This document shows, piece by piece, positions 28,056-37,420 of a stretch of DNA of 64,000 nucleotides; the stretch's first letter is position 1; each line of letters starts with the position of its first letter. Source of the DNA: Pyxidicoccus parkwaysis. Lineage in GTDB: Bacteria > Myxococcota > Myxococcia > Myxococcales > Myxococcaceae. Under the pieces are notes generated by a model. That model was not told where the DNA came from. It did not search any database and saw only the letters and a list, made by a program, of their open reading frames with translations. The DNA is taken from assembly GCF_017301735.1 (NCBI RefSeq), contig NZ_CP071090.1:2532001-2596000 (forward strand), read 5' to 3'. A program made the translations under genes and the position numbers.

Positions 28056-31031
28056 ATGCGCAACCGGACTCTCATAGGCTTGGCGGCGGCCCTGCTGGTG
28101 GCGGGAGCCGCCTGGTTCGCCTCGGGCCTGGTCTCCAGCTCCCGGGCGTCCACGCCATCTCCCGACGCCCCCAAGGCAACGTCCCTCCCCACCTTCACGG
28201 CGGTGGACGTGTCCTCCGGCGCCGACGAGGGACTCGCCCTGACGGGCCGGGTGCTGGATGCCTCGGGACGTCCGGTGGCGAACGCCGAGGTGTCCCTCGC
28301 GGCCAGCGCGGAGAAGACGCTCGCGGACGTGCGCTGCGACGAGTGCGGGCAGGCGCTGCTGTCCTGTCAGGCCCGCGAGACGTCGCTGCAGGTCCTCGCC
28401 TTCTTCGAGCATCAGCACGGCTTCCTCACCCCGCGCGCCACGGCGACGACGGACGCGGAGGGGCGCTTCCGCTTCGAGCACCTCGCGGGCGTGTCCTTCT
28501 CCGTCTGGGCGAGGGCCCCCGGCCTGGGCGTGGCGCTGCGCGAGCGGGCCGCTCCCGGAGACCCGGTGGAGTTGTTCCTCCCGCCGCTGCGGAGCATCGG
28601 CGGGCAGGTGGTGGACGACGCGGGCCAGCCCGTGCGCGGTGCACACGTCCACGCGGTGTCGCGCCGCGTGCCGGTGCCCTTCGAGGCGACGGCGGGCGTG
28701 GACGGTGTCTTCTCCCTCGGTGGGCTCGGCGAGGGGCCCTTCTACGTGCTGGCCACGGCGGACGGCTACCTGCCCGCCGTGGAGTCGCAGGCGGAGGCGG
28801 GCCCGCAGCCGGTGCGCCTGAAGCTGACGCCCGCGCGCACGCTGGAGGTCCGCGTCACCCGGAATGGCCAGCCCGCGGCGGCCACGGTGCGACTGCGCGC
28901 GGACCACCTGTCGCGCGAGCTGCACACCGAGGGCGAGCCCCTGCGCTTCACCGGCCTGTACCCGGACGAGGTGGTGGTGACGGCCGAAGCCCCGGGGCTC
29001 GGCGCCGCTCCGCGAACGCTGACGCTGGACGCGCGCCTCACCCAGGTGACACTGGAGTTGGAGCCCGCGGGCAAGCTGCTCGTCACGGTGGTGGACGAGC
29101 AGGGCGAGCCGGTGCCCCAGCCGGAGTTGTTCCTGCGCACGTCCCGGGGCGAGCTCATCCGCCGTGAGCGCGGCGCCACCGGAGCCATCGTGGAGCTGGG
29201 GCCGCTGGCCGCGGGCGACTACCTCCTGGATGGGCACGCGGAGGGCTTCCGCGACGCGCAGCTCCCCGCGAAGGTGACGCAGGGGGAGACGACGCTCGAG
29301 CTGGAGATGGAGCGCGGCACGCTCATCAGCGGGCAGGTGCTGGACGAGTACGGCCGGCCCGCGCCGCGCGTCTCGGTGCTGGTGCAGCCCACCGGCGAGT
29401 CGGTGCTGGCGGACGGTGATGGGCGCTTCGTGGCACAGGTGCCCACGGCGGGCCTGTACGAGCTGCACGCGCACCACTCGGAGTGGGGCGGAGGGCAGCT
29501 CAAGGTGACGGCCCCTGCCAGCAACGTGCAGCTCTCGCTGGAGCCTCGCGCGGCGCTGGAGGTGACGGTGTCGTCCGGCGGCCGCCGCGTGGAGGGCGCG
29601 GACGTGGTGCTGTGGGTGGAGCAGGAGGGCATCTTCCGGAGCGACCGCTCGTCGGGTTCGGATGGCGTGGTGCCCATGCGCGGCATGCCGGCGGGGACGT
29701 ACTGGATGGTGGCCTCGCATCCGGACTACCTGCCGTCGGACCGCAGGCAGGTGACGCTGGAGGACGGGCAGACGCTGAAGCTGGAGGCGGAGCTGAATCC
29801 CGGCGCGCCGCTGACGGGCGACGTGGTGGACGGGCAGGGCGCTCCCGTGGAGGGGGCGACGCTGGTGGTGGTGCCGCGTACCGCCGAGCCGGTGCAGAGC
29901 GACGCGCGCGGCCACTTCGAGTTCCGCTCGCTGCGGCCGGACCGGGGCTACCGTCTGGAAGCGAAGCACCCGGGCTATGACCAGGTGGAGCGCGCGGAGG
30001 GCAAGGCTGGTGGCCCGCCGGTGCGCGTGGTGCTCAAGAAACGCGACGTCTTCCGGGGGCGCGTCGTGGGCGACGACGGCGCTCCGGTGCGCCGCTACCG
30101 CGTGGACGAGCACGACGTGAACAGCCCGGACGGCCGCTTCGAGCTGCCGCTGGCCGTGGCGGGAGACCGCATCATCGCGGCGGTGGACGCGCCGGGCTAC
30201 CAGCCGATGATGGTGGACCGCCCCGTGGCGCCGGACCTCGGGGACCTGGTGCTGGAGAAGCTGCCCAGCGTCTCCGGCGTGGTGAAGGACACGGGCGGCG
30301 GGCCGGTGGCGGACGCGGTGGTGACGTGCGACGTGTGCGACGAGTCCGTGATGACGGGCCCGGATGGTGGCTTCACGCTGGCCAGTCCGCCGTACGTGCC
30401 GCGCTTCACCGTGTCCGCGCGCAAGGGCCGGCTGAGCGGCACGCAGTCGCTGGAGCGCGGCGCGCGCGGCCCGGTGGAATTGACGCTGCGGCAGGCGACG
30501 CGGCTGAGCGGCAAGGTGTACCTCGCGAACGGCAGTCCCGCGGCGGGCATCGAGGTGGAGGCGGTGAACGCGGACCGCAGCGAGCCGCTCACCATCGTCA
30601 CCGGCCCGGACGGTGGCTACAGCGTGGAGGTGTCTCCGGGCAGCTACCGCTTCGCACTCGGCGCCAATCGCGAGTTCTCCGGCGAGCCGGCGCTGGTGGT
30701 GCAGGTGGGTGGAACGGACATGCACCTGGACCTGGGGCCCGCGCCGGGCACCGCGTCGCTCACGGTGCAGCTCAAGCCCGAGCGCGGCAAGGCGCTGTGG
30801 GTGGTGGCGGGGGAGGTGGGCGACGTGGGCAACCCACCGGCCACGGCGCTGATGCGCTCGCGCTGGGCACAGCTCGTGTACCAGCCGCGCGGCGAGCAGG
30901 TGGTGCTCAACGGGCTGATGCCGGGGCGGTACACGCTGGTGTGGGGCCACTTCCACGTGGAGACACCCGGTGGGCCGGAGGTGCGTGTGGTGGACGTGCC
31001 CTCTCGCGGTGAGGTCGTCCTGGGGCGTTGA
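28056..31031 (+). CDS. large exported protein with multiple carboxypeptidase-regulatory-like domains
   Basis: 991 aa from ATG 28056 (GTG 28050 also possible). Residues ~1-25 are a signal/anchor (TLIGLAAALLVAGAAWFASG). The rest is ~10 CarboxypepD-reg/DUF4198-like beta-sandwich modules, recognisable by 'G.V.D..G.PV.GA.V....' and 'F.F..L..G.Y.L.A...GY': for example TGRVLDASGRPVANAEVSL, GGQVVDDAGQPVRGAHVHA, SGQVLDEYGRPAPRVSVLV, TGDVVDGQGAPVEGATLVV, SGVVKDTGGGPVADAVVTC. The first module contains CDECGQALLSC, a possible metal or disulfide site. No catalytic domain. Probably a surface or periplasmic scaffold protein. Confidence 0.85.
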   Translation: MRNRTLIGLAAALLVAGAAWFASGLVSSSRASTPSPDAPKATSLPTFTAVDVSSGADEGLALTGRVLDASGRPVANAEVSLAASAEKTLADVRCDECGQALLSCQARETSLQVLAFFEHQHGFLTPRATATTDAEGRFRFEHLAGVSFSVWARAPGLGVALRERAAPGDPVELFLPPLRSIGGQVVDDAGQPVRGAHVHAVSRRVPVPFEATAGVDGVFSLGGLGEGPFYVLATADGYLPAVESQAEAGPQPVRLKLTPARTLEVRVTRNGQPAAATVRLRADHLSRELHTEGEPLRFTGLYPDEVVVTAEAPGLGAAPRTLTLDARLTQVTLELEPAGKLLVTVVDEQGEPVPQPELFLRTSRGELIRRERGATGAIVELGPLAAGDYLLDGHAEGFRDAQLPAKVTQGETTLELEMERGTLISGQVLDEYGRPAPRVSVLVQPTGESVLADGDGRFVAQVPTAGLYELHAHHSEWGGGQLKVTAPASNVQLSLEPRAALEVTVSSGGRRVEGADVVLWVEQEGIFRSDRSSGSDGVVPMRGMPAGTYWMVASHPDYLPSDRRQVTLEDGQTLKLEAELNPGAPLTGDVVDGQGAPVEGATLVVVPRTAEPVQSDARGHFEFRSLRPDRGYRLEAKHPGYDQVERAEGKAGGPPVRVVLKKRDVFRGRVVGDDGAPVRRYRVDEHDVNSPDGRFELPLAVAGDRIIAAVDAPGYQPMMVDRPVAPDLGDLVLEKLPSVSGVVKDTGGGPVADAVVTCDVCDESVMTGPDGGFTLASPPYVPRFTVSARKGRLSGTQSLERGARGPVELTLRQATRLSGKVYLANGSPAAGIEVEAVNADRSEPLTIVTGPDGGYSVEVSPGSYRFALGANREFSGEPALVVQVGGTDMHLDLGPAPGTASLTVQLKPERGKALWVVAGEVGDVGNPPATALMRSRWAQLVYQPRGEQVVLNGLMPGRYTLVWGHFHVETPGGPEVRVVDVPSRGEVVLGR

Positions 31032-31094
31032 GGCGGCGGCACCGCTGTGCGGCACAGGTTGCGAGCCAGCGGGCGTGCGCATTAGGAAGCGCGC

Positions 31095-32315
31095 ATGGAC
31101 GTGTCGGCACTGAAGGGCCGCAAGGTGGTGGTCGGTGTAGGCGGCGGCATCGCGGCGTACAAGGCGTGTGAATTGGTGCGCGAGCTGGGCCGGGCCGGCG
31201 CGGAGGTCCGCGTGGCCATGACGGAGTCCGCGCGGCAGTTCGTCACCCCGCTCACCTTCCAGGCGCTCAGCGGCCACCCCGTCCTCACGGACTACTTCGA
31301 CCCCGCACAGGAGGGGAACTTCGGCCACCTGGACCTGGCGCGCTGGGCGGAGGCCTTCGTGGTGGCGCCGGCCACGGCGGACCTGCTCGCCCGCATCCGC
31401 GCGGGCATGGCGAACGACGCGGTGACGACATCGCTGCTCGCGTTTCGCGGGCCGGTGGTGCTGGCCCCCGCGATGAACGTGGCCATGTGGGACAACGCGA
31501 TGACGCAGGAGAACGTCGCGGCGCTGCTGGCCCATCCACGCTTCAGCCAGGTGGGCCCAGGTGCGGGACTGCTGGCCTGTGGCGACGTGGGTGAAGGCCG
31601 GCTCGCGGACGTGCCGAGAATCGTCGAGGCGGTGGCCGCGCGCTTCGGCGCCGGGCCGCTCGCGGGCAGGAAGGTGCTGCTGACGGCGGGCCCCACGCGC
31701 GAGTTCCTGGACCCGGTGCGGTTCATCTCCAATCCGTCGACGGGGAAGATGGGCCTGGCGCTCGCGCACGCGGCGCGGAGCCTGGGCGCCGAGGTGACGG
31801 TGGTGCTGGGCCCGGTGGGTTCCGTGGAGCGCGGTGGACTCACGGTGGTGGACGTGGTGAGCGCGGACGACATGGCGCGCGAGGTGCTGTCTCGCGTGGA
31901 GTCGGTGGACGCCTTCATCGCCACCGCGGCGGTGAGCGACTGGCGTCCGGAGACGCGCGCTCCGCAGAAGGTGAAGAAGGGCACGGCCAACACGCCGGAG
32001 TCCCTGCGGCTGGTGCGCACGCCGGACGTGCTGGCGGAGGCGTCGCGCAAGGTGGCGGGGAGCGCGAAGCGCCCGCTGCTGGTGGGCTTCGCGGCGGAGA
32101 CGGAGCGGGTGCTGGAGCACGCGCGCGAGAAGCTGGAGCGCAAGGGGCTCGACGCGATTGTCGCCAACGACGTGACGGCGCCCGGCGCGGGCTTCGGCAC
32201 GGACACCAACCGCGTGACGCTGCTCACGCGCGCGGGGCTCCAGCAGGAGATGCAGGGCAGCAAGCACGAGGTGGCCCGCGCCATCCTCGAGCTGTTGCTG
32301 GTGCCTCGGAAGTAG
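31095..32315 (+). CDS. coaBC: bifunctional phosphopantothenoylcysteine decarboxylase/phosphopantothenate-cysteine ligase
   Basis: 406 aa. CoaC half (residues 1-190): [20 protein letters not shown]-binding, the PxMNxxMW motif as APAMNVAMW, and the active-site His in [13 protein letters not shown]. CoaB half (190-406): [33 protein letters not shown], KPxLL-like segment and VANDV. It makes 4'-phosphopantetheine from phosphopantothenate and cysteine on the CoA route. A TTGCGA-17-TTAGGA promoter-like pair (31059-31087) ends 7 bp before the ATG, so the mRNA may be leaderless. Confidence 0.96.
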   Translation: MDVSALKGRKVVVGVGGGIAAYKACELVRELGRAGAEVRVAMTESARQFVTPLTFQALSGHPVLTDYFDPAQEGNFGHLDLARWAEAFVVAPATADLLARIRAGMANDAVTTSLLAFRGPVVLAPAMNVAMWDNAMTQENVAALLAHPRFSQVGPGAGLLACGDVGEGRLADVPRIVEAVAARFGAGPLAGRKVLLTAGPTREFLDPVRFISNPSTGKMGLALAHAARSLGAEVTVVLGPVGSVERGGLTVVDVVSADDMAREVLSRVESVDAFIATAAVSDWRPETRAPQKVKKGTANTPESLRLVRTPDVLAEASRKVAGSAKRPLLVGFAAETERVLEHAREKLERKGLDAIVANDVTAPGAGFGTDTNRVTLLTRAGLQQEMQGSKHEVARAILELLLVPRK

Positions 32316-32336
32316 GGCGCCTCGCGACGGGCCGAA

Positions 32337-32768
32337 TTACCTCGGTTCCATCACCGCCAGCGTCACGGTGGCCTTCGACACGAGCTTCGCCTGTCCGCTC
32401 GAGAGGGCAAACACCTCTGACTCGGCGACGATGAGCCGGCGCCCCGCGCGGAGCACCCGCGCCCTGCAGCGAAGCTCCTCACCTGTGGCCGCCTGGAGAA
32501 AGTGCACGGTGAAGCTCGTCGTCAGCACGCGTTGGCCGCGCTTCACGGCGGTGAAGGCCGCCGCGCCCGCCGTGTGGTCCGCCAGTGTCGCCTGCACGCC
32601 CGCGTGGATGACGCCGTCCTGCTGGAGGTGACGTGGGTTCACCAGCACCCGTGTTTCGACTTCTCCAGGAAGAATCGACGTGGGCTCGATGCCCAGGTCC
32701 ACGACGAAGGCGGCCGTCCTGAAGAGCGCCTCGGTGTCCTGGCGGTAGTCCGGGTTGAGAGGCTCCAT
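32337..32768 (-). CDS. PaaI-type hotdog thioesterase
   Basis: 143 aa from ATG 32768 with AAGGAG 7 bp upstream. Single hotdog domain: LNPRH-type strand [35 protein letters not shown] includes the HxGxxxxLAD motif of PaaI/YbgC acyl-CoA thioesterases, followed by [12 protein letters not shown] and [18 protein letters not shown]. It hydrolyses acyl-CoA or aryl-CoA esters; substrate unknown. Convergent with coaBC (21 bp between stops). Confidence 0.9.
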   Translation of the reverse strand: MEPLNPDYRQDTEALFRTAAFVVDLGIEPTSILPGEVETRVLVNPRHLQQDGVIHAGVQATLADHTAGAAAFTAVKRGQRVLTTSFTVHFLQAATGEELRCRARVLRAGRRLIVAESEVFALSSGQAKLVSKATVTLAVMEPR

Positions 32769-32896
32769 GGTGCGGCTCCTTCCGTGCGCGGCATCAGACG
32801 CGTCCGCCAGGGTATCGCGGACCCGCGGCAGGTCGCGGACCTTCCCCCAGTACACGGTGCGTGGCTTCCGCCCACACTGTGATCCGCGTGGCGCCC

Positions 32897-32926
32897 GGGG
32901 GCGGGTGACTCCGGGAGTGACGCCGG
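32897..32926. repeat. copy of the GGAGTGACTCC palindrome
   Basis: GGGTGACTCCGGGAGTGACGCCGGG in the divergent region between the thioesterase and the glycosylase genes contains ACTCC-G-GGAGT. The same core occurs in the hairpins at 5766-5796 and 9046-9076. No T tract here. Confidence 0.4.
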
Positions 32927-33011
32927 GCTCGGCCATGCGGTAAGCGTACTGACAAGGCCGCTGGCCGCTTCCTTGCGCCGGCCCCCGTCCTCCGCTACCG
33001 ATCCAGTCAAC

Positions 33012-34115
33012 GTGAACGACGACTTGCCCGACTCCTCGCAGGAACTGAGCGCCGTGTTGGACGAGGTGCGCCGTCACCTGCTCTGGCAGGAGGAGGCCGC
33101 CGGCCGCGTGCTGATGGTCGACGCGAAGGCGGCAGCCGAGCTCCAGCGCTCCGCGCCCTCGCTACGCTCGCTCCTGTCCCGAGGCAACGGGACGCCGGAG
33201 GCCGCCCCGGCACGTCCGGCCCCGGCTGCGGTTCCCCGTCCCAGCGCCGTCTCCACGCCCGTGGCGTCCGTGCCGCGTCAGGCCTCGGGCCCGGTGGGCC
33301 GCACCGCGCCCTCCGTGGGCGCATCGAACAGCCACGCCGGCACTCCGATGTCTTCCACGGGCGCGCCGAGCGGCCACCCCGGTGCGCCCTCGCGTCCCGC
33401 TGCCACGGGCCCCACCGCGCCACCACCGTCCGCTCGGGCCCCGGCCTCGCATCCCACGCTGGTGGGTGGCGCGGGCATGCTCCTCGACGTGCCTCAACAG
33501 GCGCCGCGCTACGCGGGCCCGCTGCCGGGCACGGGCGACGGTGGCCGCCCGACGCTCGACGAAATCCGCCGAGAGCTGGGCGACTGTCAGCGCTGCAAGC
33601 TGTGCCGCACGCGCAAGAACATCGTCTTCGGCTCCGGCAACCCGCGCGCGGAACTGGTCTTCGTCGGCGAGGGCCCCGGCGAGAACGAGGACCTGCAGGG
33701 CGTCCCCTTCGTCGGCGCGGCGGGTGAGCTGCTGACGAAGATGATTGAAGCGATGGGCTTCCGTCGCGACGACGTCTACATCTGCAACGTCGTGAAGTGC
33801 CGCCCGCCCGGCAACCGCAACCCGGAGCCGGATGAAATCGCGGCCTGCGAGCCCTTCCTGCGCGCGCAGCTCGCGGCCATCCAGCCGAAGGTGGTGGTGG
33901 CGCTCGGCAAGTTCGCTGCGCAGACGCTGCTGCGCGACAGCACGCCCATTACGCGCATGCGTGGCAACTGGCGCACGTACGAGGGCATTCAGCTCATGCC
34001 CACCTTCCACCCCGCGTACCTGCTGCGCAGTCCGGCGGAGAAGCGCAAGGCGTGGGAGGACCTGCAGGCGGTGATGAAGGTCCTCGGCAAGCAACCACCC
34101 GGCTCGCGCGCCTAG
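33012..34115 (+). CDS. family-4 uracil-DNA glycosylase with long N-terminal extension
   Basis: 367 aa from GTG 33012. Residues ~185-360 are a UDG4 catalytic domain: DCQRCKLCRTR (first two Fe-S cysteines), GEGPGENEDLQGVPFVGAAGELL (motif A), NVVKCRPPGNRNPEP and AACEPFL (remaining cysteines), HPAYLLRS (motif B). It removes uracil from DNA. Thermophile UDG4 is ~200 aa; here ~175 extra residues include a helical segment (QELSAVLDEVRRHLLWQEEAAGRVLMVDAKAAAELQ) and a ~110-aa Pro/Ala/Ser/Gly tract, presumably disordered. A TTGCGC-17-TACCGA pair (32973-33001) suggests a very short leader. Confidence 0.93.
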   Translation: MNDDLPDSSQELSAVLDEVRRHLLWQEEAAGRVLMVDAKAAAELQRSAPSLRSLLSRGNGTPEAAPARPAPAAVPRPSAVSTPVASVPRQASGPVGRTAPSVGASNSHAGTPMSSTGAPSGHPGAPSRPAATGPTAPPPSARAPASHPTLVGGAGMLLDVPQQAPRYAGPLPGTGDGGRPTLDEIRRELGDCQRCKLCRTRKNIVFGSGNPRAELVFVGEGPGENEDLQGVPFVGAAGELLTKMIEAMGFRRDDVYICNVVKCRPPGNRNPEPDEIAACEPFLRAQLAAIQPKVVVALGKFAAQTLLRDSTPITRMRGNWRTYEGIQLMPTFHPAYLLRSPAEKRKAWEDLQAVMKVLGKQPPGSRA

Positions 34116-34143
34116 CGGCGGGCCCTCGGAGGGGGAGTCTCGG

Positions 34144-35151
34144 ATGAAGGGAACGCTGGAGACGCGCGAGCTGCAATCGCCCGCGCTGGAGGCCAACCCG
34201 CTGGGCGACCCGGCCCGGCGCCGGCTCACCGTGTACCTGCCACCGGGCTACGGCGAGGGCGACAAGCGCTACCCCGTCGTCTACTTCCTGCACGCTTTCG
34301 GCAACAGCGGCGGTACGTGGACGAACGCCTCGGGCTTCGGCCCCACCGTGCCCGAGCGCATGGACGCGCTCATCGAGTCCGGCGCGGTGCCGCCCGCCAT
34401 CGGCGTCTTCCCGGACGGGTGGACGTCGCTCGGTGGAAGCCAGTGGGTGAACAGCGACGCCATCGGCCGCTACCGCGACTACCTGGCCAAGGACGTGGTG
34501 GGCTTCGTGGACCGCACGTTCCGCACGCTGCCCAAGGCGGCCTCGCGCGCGGTGGTGGGCCACAGCTCCGGCGGCTACGGCGCGCTCGTCATGGGCCGCT
34601 ACCACCCGGAGCTCTTCTCGCACCTGGGCGCGCACGCGGCGGATTCCTACTTCGAGTACTGCTACCTGCCGGACCTGCCCAAGGCAGCGGCCTCGCTGCT
34701 GAAGTCCGGCGGCGTGGAGGCGTGGCACTCCGAGTTCCGCAAGCGCGTGCGCGAGACGAAGATGCGCGGCGACGACTTCCCCGTGGTGAACACGCTGGCG
34801 ATGGCGGCCGCGTACTCGCCGAAGAAGGGCGAGCCGCTCAACGTCGAGCTGCCCTTCGACGCGCAGACGGCCCGTCTCAAGCTGGACGTGTGGAACCGCT
34901 GGCTGGTGCACGACCCGGTGCGCTTCGTGCCCAAGTTCATCGACGCGTTCCGCAAGCTGAAGACCGTCTATCTGGACTGCGGCACCCGCGACGAGTTCAA
35001 CATCCGCTGGGGCACGCGCATGCTCGCGGAGGACCTCAAGAGCGCCAGCATCGAGCTGGTGCACGAGGAGTTCGAGGACGGGCACTCCGGCGTGTCCTAC
35101 CGCTTCGAGCGCTCGCTGTCCGTGCTGATGCCGAAGCTCGCGCGCGACTAG
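34144..35151 (+). CDS. putative esterase D/feruloyl-esterase-type alpha/beta hydrolase
   Basis: 335 aa from ATG 34144 with GGAGGGGGAGT upstream. Alpha/beta hydrolase fold: RRLTVYLPPGY, YPVVYFLHAFGNSGGTW (oxyanion region), nucleophile elbow GHSSGGYGAL (GxSxG, Ser ~residue 141), a late Asp in DCGTRDEF and His in EDGHSGVSYRF. No signal peptide, so cytoplasmic. The family includes esterase D, antigen 85-like and siderophore esterases; the substrate cannot be read. It follows the glycosylase by 28 bp and may share its transcript. Confidence 0.88.
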   Translation: MKGTLETRELQSPALEANPLGDPARRRLTVYLPPGYGEGDKRYPVVYFLHAFGNSGGTWTNASGFGPTVPERMDALIESGAVPPAIGVFPDGWTSLGGSQWVNSDAIGRYRDYLAKDVVGFVDRTFRTLPKAASRAVVGHSSGGYGALVMGRYHPELFSHLGAHAADSYFEYCYLPDLPKAAASLLKSGGVEAWHSEFRKRVRETKMRGDDFPVVNTLAMAAAYSPKKGEPLNVELPFDAQTARLKLDVWNRWLVHDPVRFVPKFIDAFRKLKTVYLDCGTRDEFNIRWGTRMLAEDLKSASIELVHEEFEDGHSGVSYRFERSLSVLMPKLARD

Positions 35152-35182
35152 CCAGACTGCGCCGGGCCACGTCGCACGGGCC

Positions 35183-35905
35183 TCAGCACCCGTGCGACGG
35201 GTAGTTGGCGGGCCACAGCAGCAGCAGGCCCGTCGAGTCCACCAGCCGCACCCAGCCGCGGTGCTGGTACTGCCCGCCGGCCTCGTCGAAGACGAGCACC
35301 TCCGCGAAGTCCCCCGCGCGCCGGCCGAGGATGAGCTGCTCGTCGTGCAGGGACACGTCCACCGGGCGCGCTTCGTCCCGGGGCTCCGCGCGGAAGACGA
35401 GCGCGGGCTGACCCTCGCGGCGCAGCTTGAAGAGCTCGATGCCCTTGTCCTCGAAGGCCTCCAGCGGGCGCAGGCTCTCGATGGTAATCCACACGGCCTT
35501 CGCGTCATCCGCGCCGCCGTCGCGCAGCCAGGCCTTCCGCCCGCTCCGGATGTCGAGGATGACGTGTGCGTACTGCACGGTGACGCCGTGCTCGTGGGCG
35601 CGCTCGTGCTCGAATGCGGGGTAGCAGTCCTCCTGCCAGCCTCCCGGGTCCACCCAACGGCTCAGCGGCGCCGTCTGCGCGCGAGGGACGGCGCTGGCGG
35701 GCTGGAAGCCGATGTTCCGGCGCTCATACAGGGGCAGCTCGGGCGTGGCGTCCTGCGGGAAGGTGGCGCAGACGACGTGGGTGACGCCGCGCAGGTGCGC
35801 GTCGGGAATCTCGCCGCGCCGCGCAAAGCTCTCCTGGGCGGAGGTGCGGGCGGGCAGTGCGAGCAGCGCCACGGCAAGGGCGCCGGTGAGCAGGTGGGGG
35901 TTCAT
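35183..35905 (-). CDS. exported hypothetical protein
   Basis: 240 aa from ATG 35905. Signal peptide MNPHLLTGALAVALLALPARTSAQ. The mature part is mixed alpha/beta with VRLVDSTGLLLLWPANYPSHGC at the extreme C-terminus, two conserved-looking cysteine positions (VVCATFPQDA, QEDCYPAFEHERA) and GRKAWLRDG. No family recognised. The position convergent to the esterase gives no functional hint. A short in-frame 5' extension to 35935 is not used because the signal peptide starts at 35905. Confidence 0.7.
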   Translation of the reverse strand: MNPHLLTGALAVALLALPARTSAQESFARRGEIPDAHLRGVTHVVCATFPQDATPELPLYERRNIGFQPASAVPRAQTAPLSRWVDPGGWQEDCYPAFEHERAHEHGVTVQYAHVILDIRSGRKAWLRDGGADDAKAVWITIESLRPLEAFEDKGIELFKLRREGQPALVFRAEPRDEARPVDVSLHDEQLILGRRAGDFAEVLVFDEAGGQYQHRGWVRLVDSTGLLLLWPANYPSHGC

Positions 35906-36195
35906 GCCGGCGAGGGATTGCATCACCCGGGCCAACCCTTGCGTCCGGAGATTCCCTCGGAACGTCGGGGTCTTGGCGGGATGTGTGGAGAAAACCGCCG
36001 TGGCAGGCGAGCCGCGGGTGTGTCAGCGGGGTGGCAGCGAAACCGAACAGTTGCTCCGGGACGGCCGCGAGCGGGCCGGCGTGACGAGGCGCTGGCCTTT
36101 GCCCGGGGGGAGCGGATAGACGCACCAGCGTTCGCGCCGCGCGGCCTCAGGGCCGTGGTCTGGCGCTCGGACCTTCTTGGGAGAGAGACGGAACC
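35906..36195. other. 290-bp divergent region upstream of kdd
   Basis: No gene seen. It carries GC-rich sequence with no clear -35/-10 or -24/-12 pair; the kdd ribosome site GGGAGAGAGACGG is at its right edge. Confidence 0.4.
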
Positions 36196-37227
36196 ATGGG
36201 CATCGACCTCTACGGGCTGTCGCGCGTCGTCGGAGAGAAGGGCGTGCTGCCGCAGCGCGCGCGGAAGCTGGACCCCTCGCTGCCGTGCCGCGAGGCGGAA
36301 ATGCTCATCGACGTGGAGAGCCTCAACATCGACGCGGCCTCCTTCAAGCAGATCAAGGGCGAGGTGGGCGGAGACCCGGCACGCATCGGCGCGCGCATCC
36401 AGGAAATCGTCCGCGAGCGGGGGAAGATGCAGAACCCCGTGACGGGCTCGGGCGGAATGTTGATTGGCCGCGTGAAGGAACTGGGCCCCAAGCACCCCGC
36501 GCGCGAGCTGCTCAAGGTGGGCGACCGCATCGCCACGCTGGTGAGCCTCACGCTGACGCCGCTGGTGATTGAAGAGGTGAAGGCGGTGCACGCGGACATC
36601 GACCGCGTGGACATCCGCGGGCACGCGCTGCTGTTCGCCAGCGGCATCTACGCGAAGCTGCCCTCGGACATGGCGGATACGCTGGCGCTGGCGGCGCTGG
36701 ACGTGTGCGGCGCGCCCGCGCTGGTGGCGCGCCACGTGCGGCCGGGCATGACGGTGGCGGTGCTGGGCGCGGGCAAGAGCGGCGCGCTGTGCCTCGCGCA
36801 GGCGCGGCGCAACCTGGAGAGCCGCGGCAAGCTGATTGCCCTCGACGTGTCGCAGGGCGCGCTGGACATGCTCTCGTCCATTGGCCTGTGCGACGTGGCG
36901 CTGAAGGTGGACGCGACGCAGGGCGTGGACGTGATGGAGGCGGTGAGCAAGGCGACGGACGGCCAGCTCTGCGACCTCGTCGTCAACTGCGCCAGCGTGG
37001 GCAACACGGAGATGGCCACCATCCTCTCCGTGAAGGACGGAGGCACGGCCATCTTCTTCTCCATGGCCACCAGCTTCACCGCCGCGGCGCTGGGCGCGGA
37101 GGGCGTGGGCAAGGACGTCACCATGATTGTGGGCAACGGCTACGTTCCCAATCACGCCGCGCTGACGTTGGACCTGCTGCGCACCGAGCCGGAGCTCCTC
37201 CAGCTCTTCGCCACGCGGTACGTCTGA
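36196..37227 (+). CDS. kdd: L-erythro-3,5-diaminohexanoate dehydrogenase
   Basis: 343 aa. It oxidatively deaminates 3,5-diaminohexanoate to 5-amino-3-oxohexanoate with NAD(P)+, a step of lysine fermentation. The N-terminus MGIDLYGLSRVVGEKGVLPQRARKLD and the QxxGEVGGDP segment fit Kdd; a Rossmann domain begins at VAVLGAGKSGALCLAQARR (residue ~190) and NCASVGNTEMATIL follows. Assignment is strengthened by kamD, kamE, kal and kce 2.7 kb downstream in the same direction. A catalase-ankyrin pair on the other strand separates them. Confidence 0.93.
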   Translation: MGIDLYGLSRVVGEKGVLPQRARKLDPSLPCREAEMLIDVESLNIDAASFKQIKGEVGGDPARIGARIQEIVRERGKMQNPVTGSGGMLIGRVKELGPKHPARELLKVGDRIATLVSLTLTPLVIEEVKAVHADIDRVDIRGHALLFASGIYAKLPSDMADTLALAALDVCGAPALVARHVRPGMTVAVLGAGKSGALCLAQARRNLESRGKLIALDVSQGALDMLSSIGLCDVALKVDATQGVDVMEAVSKATDGQLCDLVVNCASVGNTEMATILSVKDGGTAIFFSMATSFTAAALGAEGVGKDVTMIVGNGYVPNHAALTLDLLRTEPELLQLFATRYV

Positions 37228-37288
37228 CGCCACGAACGTGCCGGGCCCGAATTGCCGGGCCACGGCGATGACAGCGGGGAAGGGGCGA

Positions 37289-37420
37289 GACTCCGTCGCC
37301 TGGCCTGCTTCGCCTCACCGCGCCGCAGCGAAGCTCTGCTCCGGCGCGGGGCCGGACTCCGTCGCCTGGCCTGCTTCGCCTCACCGTGCCGAAGCTGACG
37401 TCTGCGCCGGCGCGGGGGCG
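37289..37420. repeat. 66-bp imperfect tandem duplication at the 3' end of the ankyrin gene
   Basis: A 32-bp block beginning GACTCCGTCGCCTGG occurs at 37289-37320 and again at 37355-37386, identical. The following ~34 bp also align with small indels. The second copy contains the stop codon and last codons of the ankyrin gene, so the first is a duplicated C-terminal tail now lying outside the frame. Confidence 0.8.
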
